From positions 95,657 to 159,656 of the forward strand of contig NZ_QFVR01000007.1 of the NCBI RefSeq assembly GCF_003143975.1: 64,000 nt of DNA, in the 5' to 3' direction. The first letter of the stretch is position 1. Every line of letters starts with the position of its first letter. Positions 55,114 to 64,000 of the stretch are shown piece by piece. Under the pieces are notes generated by a model. It saw only the letters and a program-made list of their open reading frames with translations. It had not been told where the DNA came from and searched no databases. A program made the position numbers and the translations under genes. The DNA comes from Kurthia sibirica. GTDB taxonomy: Bacteria; Bacillota; Bacilli; Bacillales_A; Planococcaceae.

Positions 55114-56250
55114 ATGAAATTTAGCATATTACGAGATCAATTATTAAACGGTTTAAACGATGTTATGAAAGCTGTAAGTTCAAAAACAACGATTCCTATT
55201 TTGACAGGTATTAAAATTGATGCAGCTGAAGACGGCATTCGATTAACAGGTAGCGATGCAGATATTACAATTCAAACATTTATTCCAGTTGAAAAAGATG
55301 GCGAACAATTAATTTCAATTACAACGACTGGCTCAATCGTTCTTCAAGCAAGAATGTTCAATGAAATTGTCCGTAAACTACCAACTAATGAAGTTGAGAT
55401 TGAAGTATCAGACCAATATCAAACACGTATTCAATCGGGTAAATCTGATTTCCACTTAATCGGACTTGAACCAAATGAATATCCTATGCTGCCAGAAGTA
55501 AGTGAAGAAACACAAATTACAATTCCAGGTGATTTATTGCGTTCTGTAATCCGTGAAACCGTTTTTGCTGTTTCTACAAGTGAATCACGTCCAGTACTTA
55601 CTGGTGTAAATTGGCAAGTAAAAGAAGAAGGTCTTGTTTGTGTTGCTACAGACAGCCACCGTTTAGCTAGAAGAATTGTTGCTTTAGAAAACTTACCAAC
55701 AAATGTTGAGTCAGTTGTCATTCCAGGTAAGAGTTTAACTGAATTGAGTAAAATTCTTTCGGACGCATCTTCTCCTGTAAATATTTATATGACAAATCAA
55801 CAAGTCTTATTCAAAACGGAAGATGTTTTATTCTTCTCTCGTTTACTGGAAGGAAACTACCCTGATACAAATCGTCTTATTCCTGATTCATACCAAACAA
55901 CTGTGAAAATTAACGGGAAAGAATTATTACAAGCAATTGATCGTGCTTCTTTATTAGCGCGTGAAGAACGTAATAATGTTGTCCGTTTTTCTACTTTATC
56001 TGGTGAATCAATCGAAATTTCTTCAAACTCACCTGAAATCGGTAAAGTTGAAGAGGAAATTCATGTACAAGAATTAAGCGGCGAAGAATTACGTATTTCG
56101 TTTAGTGCAAAGTATATGATGGACGCATTAAAATCTCTTGATGGTCAAGATGTAATCATCCAATTTACAGGGGCAATGAGACCTTTTATTATCCGTTCAA
56201 TTCACGACAATTCCATCCTACAATTGATTTTACCGGTACGCACATATTAA
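55114..56250 (+). CDS. dnaN: DNA polymerase III beta subunit (sliding clamp)
   Basis: 378 residues, three clamp domains (MKFSILRDQLLNGLNDVMKA, RPVLTGVNWQ, C-terminal LPVRTY). Ring-shaped processivity factor for the replisome. ATG at 55114 after agagagg. A terminator follows, so yaaA-recF may use a further promoter. Confidence 0.99.
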   Translation: MKFSILRDQLLNGLNDVMKAVSSKTTIPILTGIKIDAAEDGIRLTGSDADITIQTFIPVEKDGEQLISITTTGSIVLQARMFNEIVRKLPTNEVEIEVSDQYQTRIQSGKSDFHLIGLEPNEYPMLPEVSEETQITIPGDLLRSVIRETVFAVSTSESRPVLTGVNWQVKEEGLVCVATDSHRLARRIVALENLPTNVESVVIPGKSLTELSKILSDASSPVNIYMTNQQVLFKTEDVLFFSRLLEGNYPDTNRLIPDSYQTTVKINGKELLQAIDRASLLAREERNNVVRFSTLSGESIEISSNSPEIGKVEEEIHVQELSGEELRISFSAKYMMDALKSLDGQDVIIQFTGAMRPFIIRSIHDNSILQLILPVRTY

Positions 56251-56283
56251 TATTTTGATATAGTAAAAGTATGATTATTTCCC

Positions 56284-56325
56284 AAAACCTCTTTTATGAC
56301 CTGGTCCTAAAAGAGGTTTTTTATT
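56284..56325 (+). terminator. Terminator after dnaN
   Basis: aaaacctctttta pairs perfectly with taaaagaggtttt around an 11-base loop, followed by T. Confidence 0.85.
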
Positions 56326-56415
56326 TCCTAGAAATACATGTAATTTTTACTTATTGCTCAAAATCCGTTACAATAAGAAGATAATTTAATCGAAATGAAA
56401 AGGATGAATAACACT

Positions 56416-56652
56416 ATGAATGAAATCACGATTGATACAGAGTACGTAACTTTAGGACAACTATTAAAAATGACAGATATTATCAGTTCAGGCGGACAAG
56501 CAAAATGGTTTTTACAAGAGCATGAAGTTTTTGTAAATGAAGAGTTAGATAATCGTCGCGGTCGTAAATTAAGAGCAGAAGATATTATAAATATTCCAAC
56601 CCATGGCGAATTTATTATTAAAGCAGATACTGTAGGATTCGACGAGGCATAA
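56416..56652 (+). CDS. yaaA: S4-domain RNA-binding protein YaaA
   Basis: 78 residues: S4-like core [20 protein letters not shown], then [13 protein letters not shown]. Conserved between dnaN and recF. The ATG at 56416 gives the family N-terminus ([14 protein letters not shown]) and lies about twelve bases after aaagg; in-frame ATGs at 56395 and 56404 overlap that site. Ends one base before recF. Confidence 0.93.
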   Translation: MNEITIDTEYVTLGQLLKMTDIISSGGQAKWFLQEHEVFVNEELDNRRGRKLRAEDIINIPTHGEFIIKADTVGFDEA

Positions 56653-56653
56653 T

Positions 56654-57769
56654 ATGCATATAGAAAGCCTAAAGCTAACAGGTTACCGTAATTATGAAAA
56701 ACTTGATTTAACTTTTTCACCAAACATCAATGTTTTTATCGGTGAAAATGCTCAAGGTAAAACAAATGTCATGGAAGCAATCTATGTACTAGCGATGGCG
56801 AAATCTCATCGTACGTCCAACGATAAAGAATTGATACGATGGGACGCAGAATATGGTAAAATAGAAGGTGACATCCAGAAAAAGTATGGACGGTTACCTT
56901 TAGAATTAGTCGTTTCTAAAAAAGGTAAAAAAGCAAAAGCGAATCACTTGGATCAAAGTAGACTGAGTGATTATATCGGCCAAATGAATGTTGTGATGTT
57001 TGCACCGGAGGATTTGAATGTTGTAAAAGGTAGTCCACAAATCCGAAGACGCTTCTTAGATATGGAGATTGGTCAAATATCTCCTGTATATCTTCATGAC
57101 TTATTATCGTTTCAAAAAATATTAAAACAACGAAATCATTTACTGAAAAAAAACCAAGGTAAAAAGAATTTCGAAGATTTAACTTTTGATATTTACACAG
57201 AGCAATATGTGTCAGCAGCTGTAAAAGTTATTCGCAAGCGTTTCGAATTTATGGAACTTTTACAAAAATGGGCGGCACCAATTCATTATGGAATTTCGAG
57301 AGAACTAGAAAAATTAGAAATAATTTATCGTCCAATTAGCGGTATGGAACCATCTTGGGATGTGACCCAAATGGAAAATTACATACTTACAAAACTAAAG
57401 GAACAGAAAAACCGTGAATATGAACGAGGCGTTACGCTAGTAGGTCCGCATCGAGATGATTTACAGTTTTGCGTCAATGGCTATGATATCCAGACCTATG
57501 GTTCACAAGGCCAGCAACGCACGACGGCATTATCTTTAAAATTAGCTGAAATCGAGTTGATTAAACAGGAGGTTGGCGAAGCACCCATCTTACTGTTAGA
57601 TGATGTTTTGTCCGAACTAGATGACTATCGTCAATCACATTTATTAAATACGATTCATGGGGATGTCCAAACATTTGTTACAACTACAAGTGTGGAAGGG
57701 ATCGATCATGACACAATTCGTGAAGCGAAGATGTTTCACGTGAAACAAGGTTCTGTGGATTCTGAATAA
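56654..57769 (+). CDS. recF: DNA replication and repair protein RecF
   Basis: 371 residues, SMC-like ATPase: Walker [16 protein letters not shown], signature [18 protein letters not shown], Walker [12 protein letters not shown]. Loads RecA at gaps with RecO/RecR. ATG nearly overlaps the yaaA stop. A perfect parS lies near its 3' end. The small remB/yaaB gene found between recF and gyrB in B. subtilis is absent. Confidence 0.98.
   Translation: MHIESLKLTGYRNYEKLDLTFSPNINVFIGENAQGKTNVMEAIYVLAMAKSHRTSNDKELIRWDAEYGKIEGDIQKKYGRLPLELVVSKKGKKAKANHLDQSRLSDYIGQMNVVMFAPEDLNVVKGSPQIRRRFLDMEIGQISPVYLHDLLSFQKILKQRNHLLKKNQGKKNFEDLTFDIYTEQYVSAAVKVIRKRFEFMELLQKWAAPIHYGISRELEKLEIIYRPISGMEPSWDVTQMENYILTKLKEQKNREYERGVTLVGPHRDDLQFCVNGYDIQTYGSQGQQRTTALSLKLAEIELIKQEVGEAPILLLDDVLSELDDYRQSHLLNTIHGDVQTFVTTTSVEGIDHDTIREAKMFHVKQGSVDSE
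57732..57747. promoter_or_regulatory. Perfect parS site in the 3' end of recF
   Basis: tgtttcacgtgaaaca matches the parS consensus at all 16 positions, about 2.6 kb from the unwinding region on the dnaN side. Confidence 0.93.
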
Positions 57770-57808
57770 GAGTTTTGCAGAACTTTATCAAATTATAAAA
57801 CATACTGA

Positions 57809-59758
<1,950 letters not shown>

Positions 59759-59783
59759 AAGATTGTGAAGGGAGGTCAACACT

Positions 59784-62336
59784 TTGTCTGAATCAAACCA
59801 CTCCGGCGTTAAAGGAGTTAATATTACCAAAACAATTAAAACAGCCTTTTTAGATTACGCGATGAGTGTTATCGTCTCTCGTGCATTACCAGACGTTCGC
59901 GACGGATTAAAACCCGTACAACGACGTATTTTATTCGGTATGCAAGAATTGGGTAGTACCGCTGATAAACCATATAAAAAATCAGCGCGTATCGTCGGTG
60001 ACGTAATGGGTAAATTTCACCCGCACGGTGACTCATCTATTTATGAAGCAATGGTACGTATGGCACAAGATTTCAGCTATCGTTATATGCTAGTAGATGG
60101 CCATGGTAACTTCGGTTCTGTAGATGGTGATGGTGCTGCTGCTATGCGTTATACGGAATCTCGTATGTCTAAACTTGCGATGGAAATGTTGCGAGATATT
60201 AATAAAAATACAATTGATTATAAAGATAACTATGATGGTAATGAAAGAGAACCATCTGTTTTACCAGCACGCTATCCAAATTTACTAGTAAATGGTGCCT
60301 CTGGTATTGCTGTTGGTATGGCTACTAATATTCCACCGCATCACCTTGGGGAAATCATTGATGGTGTGTTAGCTATTTCTGAAAATCCAGCGATTACAAC
60401 AGAGGAATTAATTGAAATTATTCCAGGTCCTGATTTTCCTACGGGAGGTCTTATTTTAGGGCGTAGCGGTATTCGTCGCGCTTATGAAACTGGACGTGGC
60501 TCAATTGTCGTTCGTGCAAAGGTCGAAATTGAGAATACAAGTAGTGGTAAAGAGGTTATCATCGTAAATGAATTACCTTATCAAGTGAATAAAGCGCGCC
60601 TTATTGAAAAAATGGCTGAGCTTGTTCGCGATAAAAAAATCGATGGCATTACTAATATTCGCGATGAATCCGATCGAAATGGTATGCGTATAGTAATCGA
60701 TGTTAGAAGAGATGCAAATGCGAATGTTGTTTTAAATAACCTATACAAACAGACTTCTATGCAGTCGAGTTTTGGTGTTAATATGTTGGCATTAGTAAAT
60801 GGCCAACCGCAAACATTAGGTATTAAAGAAGTTCTTTATTATTATTTAGAACATCAAAAAGAAGTAATACGTCGCCGTACAGAATTCGAGTTGAAAAAAG
60901 CACAGGATCGCGCACATATTTTAGAAGGGCTGCGTATCGCACTGGATCATATTGATGAAATTATCAAATTGATTCGAGCATCGCAAACATCTGAAGAAGC
61001 AAAACGTGGTTTGAGTGAACAATATGAGTTATCTGACCGTCAATCTCAAGCTATTCTAGACATGCGTTTACAACGTTTAACTGGTTTAGAAAGAGATAAA
61101 ATTGAGGGTGAGTATACCGAATTATTAGCATTGATCGCCGAACTACAATCTATTTTAGCTAATGAGTTTAAAATTAAAGAAATTATTCATGAAGAGTTAA
61201 TGGAAGTAAAAGAACGCTTCAATGATGCACGACGTACAGAAATTATTGCTGGTGGAGCGAATATGATTGAAGACGAAGATTTAATTCCAGTTGAAAAATC
61301 AGTTCTAACATTAACGCATAATGGCTATATTAAACGTCTACCTGCTAATACATACCGCAGTCAACGTCGTGGTGGTAGAGGCGTGCAAGGTATGGGGACT
61401 AATGATGATGATTTCGTAGAACATTTAATGTATACATCTACGCATGATACAATCCTATTCTTTACATCTAAAGGTAAAACATTTAAAGCGAAAGGCTATG
61501 AGATTCCAGAGTATGGTCGTACTGCAAAAGGATTGCCAATCGTCAACTTATTGAATGTTGATAAAGATGAAAAAGTAACTGCGATGATTCGTGTTCCTTC
61601 ATATGAAGAAGATGCTTACTTTATCTTTACGACTAAAACTGGGGTTACGAAACGTACTTCCTTATCAAACTTTGCTAATATTAGAACAAATGGTTTGATT
61701 GCTATCTCATTACGCGAAGATGATGAGTTAATCTCCGTGCGACTTACAGATGGTAAGAAAGATGTTGTAATCGGTACGCATTTAGGCATGTTAATAAGAT
61801 TTGCAGAAGTTGATATTCGTGCCATGGGTCGTAACGCGGCTGGTGTACGTGGTATTCGTCTACGAGATGATGACTTCGTTGTGGGTATGGAGATTCTTGA
61901 AGAAGGACAGGAAATTCTTGTCGTTACTGAGAATGGTTATGGTAAACGTACACATGAAGAAGAGTATCGCTTGCAAACACGTGGTGGTATAGGTATTAAA
62001 ACATGTCAAATTACAGATAAAAATGGTCCTGTTGTAGCCGTTAAGACGATTACAGGTGAAGAAGATATTATGTTAATTACAATTAACGGTATGCTGATTC
62101 GTATGGATATCAATGATGTATCACAAACAGGGCGTAGTACACAAGGTGTCCGTTTAATTCGTTTAGCAAAAGAAGAACTTGTTGCGACTGTTGCAAAAGT
62201 TGAAAAAGAAGATCTGCTAGATGAAGAAGAACTTGAAGGTGAACCTTCAGTCCCAACCGAAGATATGGAAGCTACTGATAGCGAACCGTCAATCGAGCCG
62301 GAGACAATCGAAGGTACAGAATCAGACGAAGAGTAA
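59784..62336 (+). CDS. gyrA: DNA gyrase subunit A
   Basis: 850 residues: catalytic Tyr123 in [10 protein letters not shown]; quinolone region [10 protein letters not shown] with Ser84 and Glu88 of the susceptible type; C-terminal beta-pinwheel with the GyrA box [10 protein letters not shown]; acidic tail about 815-850. TTG start at 59784 after gggaggt, 25 bp after gyrB. Confidence 0.99.
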   Translation: MSESNHSGVKGVNITKTIKTAFLDYAMSVIVSRALPDVRDGLKPVQRRILFGMQELGSTADKPYKKSARIVGDVMGKFHPHGDSSIYEAMVRMAQDFSYRYMLVDGHGNFGSVDGDGAAAMRYTESRMSKLAMEMLRDINKNTIDYKDNYDGNEREPSVLPARYPNLLVNGASGIAVGMATNIPPHHLGEIIDGVLAISENPAITTEELIEIIPGPDFPTGGLILGRSGIRRAYETGRGSIVVRAKVEIENTSSGKEVIIVNELPYQVNKARLIEKMAELVRDKKIDGITNIRDESDRNGMRIVIDVRRDANANVVLNNLYKQTSMQSSFGVNMLALVNGQPQTLGIKEVLYYYLEHQKEVIRRRTEFELKKAQDRAHILEGLRIALDHIDEIIKLIRASQTSEEAKRGLSEQYELSDRQSQAILDMRLQRLTGLERDKIEGEYTELLALIAELQSILANEFKIKEIIHEELMEVKERFNDARRTEIIAGGANMIEDEDLIPVEKSVLTLTHNGYIKRLPANTYRSQRRGGRGVQGMGTNDDDFVEHLMYTSTHDTILFFTSKGKTFKAKGYEIPEYGRTAKGLPIVNLLNVDKDEKVTAMIRVPSYEEDAYFIFTTKTGVTKRTSLSNFANIRTNGLIAISLREDDELISVRLTDGKKDVVIGTHLGMLIRFAEVDIRAMGRNAAGVRGIRLRDDDFVVGMEILEEGQEILVVTENGYGKRTHEEEYRLQTRGGIGIKTCQITDKNGPVVAVKTITGEEDIMLITINGMLIRMDINDVSQTGRSTQGVRLIRLAKEELVATVAKVEKEDLLDEEELEGEPSVPTEDMEATDSEPSIEPETIEGTESDEE

Positions 62337-62349
62337 AGATTCAAAGTAT

Positions 62350-62393
62350 AGGGGAGGGAATTGCTAGTTATATAGCAATTCCCTCCTTTTTTG
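62350..62393 (+). terminator. Terminator after gyrA
   Basis: gggagggaattgcta pairs with tagcaattccctcc around six bases and is followed by six T. Confidence 0.92.
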
Positions 62394-62488
62394 TGAAATA
62401 GTAATAGCAAAGCGCATTAAATAAGTATATATTTGATAGAAAGAAACTATTAAAAAAGGAATAAAAGGAATTTAGTAGGGACTTTGGA

Positions 62489-62516
62489 TTGTTCTTTTTT
62501 AATAAATACATATATT
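62489..62516 (+). promoter_or_regulatory. Probable promoter of the HD-GYP-like gene
   Basis: ttgttc (62489-62494) - 16 bp - tatatt (62511-62516), 29 bp before the start codon. The rest of the 62394-62545 gap is AT-rich without other clear signals. Confidence 0.45.
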
Positions 62517-62545
62517 CTCTATAGTTTGGAAGGGAGTTTATACTC

Positions 62546-63628
62546 ATGGAGACATTGAATATCAATTTGCTTGATTTAAAAATCGGAAGTATTCTTGCTG
62601 AGGATATTTTTAGTAATACACAATTCCCTATCGCCTACAAAGAAATGAGAGTGAGTAGAGAAGTACTGCTTGTTCTGAAAGCTTTTAATATTAATAAAGT
62701 GTTAATTGTGAAACCAGCGCTAGATAATAGTATGGATAAGACGAGTGAATCTTTGGAAGTAAACGAGAAAAAAGAAGATTCATTATCATTTGAAAAACGA
62801 TTTATTACTAGCGTTCAAAAGTTCAAAGTTGAATTTTTGAATTGGGAATCAGGCTCGAAGGTAGATCTTATCAAGGTACGTGATGTAATTATGCCGTTGA
62901 TTACAGAAATGATTACAGACCGAACAAAAATATTCATGTTAAATGATTATGCAGATTCAAAAGAATATATATACTATCACTCAGTATCGGTTGCTTTGAT
63001 TGCTGCCGTTATTGCCGATAAGATGGGATATAACCGTGGAGACGTTATTCAAGTAGCGACGGCCGCTATACTGGCAGATAGCGGAATGGCGAAAATTAGT
63101 AAACGCATACGTTTTAAACCAGGTGCGTTAACTGAAAATGAATTTAAAGAAGTGCGAGACCATCCAAATTATAGTTTGAAAATGGTGAAGGATCTTCAAC
63201 TATTAAAATCAGAAATGAAGTTAGCTATTATTCAACATCATGAACGATTAGATGGAAGTGGTTATCCAAATAGTACTAAAGGGGAGCAAATTAGCAAGAT
63301 TGCACATATTATTGCGATTGCAGATATGTTTCATGCTATGACAAGTGAACGTTTATATAAGAAGAAAGAGTCAGTTTTTAAAGCGGTTGAAATTATTAGA
63401 GAATCATCTTTTGGTAAACTCTATATAGAAGTAGTTCAAGCTTTATTAGCTTGTGTAGAAGGGTTACCTTTAGGAACGGTAGTAGAATTGTCGAACTCGC
63501 TTATTGCAACAATCGTATTTACAAATAAGAATATGGTTACTCGACCAGTTGTTAAAGTCGAACATAGTGATGAGTTAATTGATCTTAATCAAAAGCGTAA
63601 TGTCTACATTCATAGAATCTATATGTAG
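62546..63628 (+). CDS. HD-GYP-like protein with degenerate catalytic HD pair
   Basis: 360 residues. N-terminal region about 1-130 with LDLKIGSILAEDIF and AFNINKVLIVKP, as in many HD-GYP proteins; HD-GYP domain about 135-330. Conserved: His145 (YYHSVSVALIA), Asp178, His206 (VRDHPNYS), His231-His232 (QHHERLDGSGYP, the GYP block) and Asp260 (AIADMFHAMTSERLY). The usual HD pair is Ala177-Asp178 (ILADSGMAK; codon 63074-63076 is gca), so one metal-binding His is missing. HD-GYP enzymes hydrolyse c-di-GMP; this one may be impaired or a binding protein. ATG at 62546 after ggaaggg, between gyrA and the rRNA operon. Confidence 0.88.
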   Translation: METLNINLLDLKIGSILAEDIFSNTQFPIAYKEMRVSREVLLVLKAFNINKVLIVKPALDNSMDKTSESLEVNEKKEDSLSFEKRFITSVQKFKVEFLNWESGSKVDLIKVRDVIMPLITEMITDRTKIFMLNDYADSKEYIYYHSVSVALIAAVIADKMGYNRGDVIQVATAAILADSGMAKISKRIRFKPGALTENEFKEVRDHPNYSLKMVKDLQLLKSEMKLAIIQHHERLDGSGYPNSTKGEQISKIAHIIAIADMFHAMTSERLYKKKESVFKAVEIIRESSFGKLYIEVVQALLACVEGLPLGTVVELSNSLIATIVFTNKNMVTRPVVKVEHSDELIDLNQKRNVYIHRIYM

Positions 63629-63660
63629 AGAATGTTTTTTTGCATTCTCTATTGCTTTTT
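63627..63660 (+). terminator. Terminator after the HD-GYP-like gene
   Basis: agagaatg pairs with cattctct, followed by attgcttttt. Confidence 0.65.
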
Positions 63661-63735
63661 AAAAAACTATTAGGTATAATAATAAAGTTGAGTTAATCAC
63701 TTACAAGTTATTTAAAAACAACTTTAAAAAAGTTC

Positions 63736-63765
63736 TTGACACATTATATGTTTTATTGATATAAT
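63736..63765 (+). promoter_or_regulatory. rRNA operon promoter P1
   Basis: Consensus ttgaca (63736-63741) and tataat (63760-63765), 18-bp spacer, A/T-rich upstream tract of UP-element type. Confidence 0.85.
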
Positions 63766-63821
63766 AACTAAGTCGTCAAAACAGCCGACGAAATACAAAT
63801 TAAATTATCTTAATAAAGTTG

Positions 63822-63850
63822 TTGACAACTTAAAGTTATGGTGATATAAT
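63822..63850 (+). promoter_or_regulatory. rRNA operon promoter P2
   Basis: Consensus ttgaca (63822-63827) and tataat (63845-63850), 17-bp spacer, 86 bp after P1. Both are followed by a similar aagtcgt segment. Confidence 0.88.
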
Positions 63851-64000
63851 AAGTAAGTCGTTAAGGTGACTTCGCGACAACAACAAAACATGAACCTTGA
63901 AAACTAAACAAGCAGTGAAGTTAATCAATATAAAGTCTTACAAACTTTAATTAGTGCGTAAGCAAACGAAGACATTCTATTCGTAGAATGTCGTTATCGA
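63851..64000 (+). promoter_or_regulatory. 16S rRNA precursor leader (gene begins beyond window)
   Basis: Contains the boxA-like ccttgaaaactaaacaag segment typical of Bacillales pre-16S leaders, and a perfect 9-bp hairpin gacattcta-ttcg-tagaatgtc (63971-63992). Mature 16S sequence is not reached. Confidence 0.75.

Overview
This is an AT-rich chromosomal segment spanning the replication origin of a low-GC Gram-positive bacterium. Gene order (rpmH-dnaA-dnaN-yaaA-recF-gyrB-gyrA-rRNA on one side; rnpA, jag, mnmE, mnmG, rsmG, noc, parA, parB, then rpsF-ssb-rpsR, gdpP-rplI-dnaB, purA and walRKHIJ-htrA-rlmH on the other) is that of Bacillales. Noc, the RsbQ- and RsbK-like genes, the LPxTG/Cna-type adhesins and the protein sequences point to the Planococcaceae/Caryophanaceae (Kurthia, Lysinibacillus, Solibacillus neighbourhood). 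The lack of yidC/spoIIIJ at its usual place and the absence of sporulation genes would fit a non-sporulating member such as Kurthia; the genus is an inference.

Layout: 1-16 kb is the accessory end: LysR regulator and CofE-like ligase, laccase-family PgeF, M20 peptidase, a convergent pair of a broken receiver-PP2C phosphatase and a CHASE3/GAF hybrid histidine kinase (resembling the B. cereus RsbY/RsbK sigma-B module), purine nucleoside phosphorylase, an rsbQ - PAS-GGDEF - GNAT operon, a CoA-disulfide reductase-rhodanese under a CsoR/CstR-like operator, an ECF S component and a nitroreductase. 15.5-23.5 kb holds rlmH, a CxxH/CxxC mini-protein, htrA and the essential walRKHIJ cell-wall operon. 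Between walR and purA (23.5-33 kb) lie a YitT membrane protein and two tandem paralogous giant surface adhesins; one has lost its LPQTG anchor by a deletion-frameshift, the other ends in an unusual LPQMS signal.

33-53 kb is conserved housekeeping transcribed leftward (away from the origin): purA, dnaB, rplI, gdpP, yybS, rpsR, ssb, rpsF, ychF, DUF951, MscS, DUF554, parB, parA, noc, rsmG, mnmG, mnmE, jag, rnpA, rpmH. oriC is bipartite: DnaA boxes upstream of dnaA (53.2-53.5 kb) and a second set with DnaA-trios and an AT-rich unwinding element between dnaA and dnaN (54.9-55.1 kb). Rightward lie dnaA, dnaN, yaaA, recF, gyrB, gyrA, a degenerate HD-GYP protein, and the tandem promoters and leader of an rRNA operon whose 16S gene starts beyond the window.

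The non-coding sites are as informative as the genes: parS sites in parB and recF, a perfect Noc-binding palindrome beside walR, a DnaA-box cluster at rlmH about 37 kb from oriC, and an S6:S18 leader before rpsF. The most interesting part is the signalling cluster at 4-12 kb, where stress-response sensor modules (RsbK/RsbY-like and RsbQ-like) appear decayed or rewired, in one case to cyclic di-GMP synthesis.
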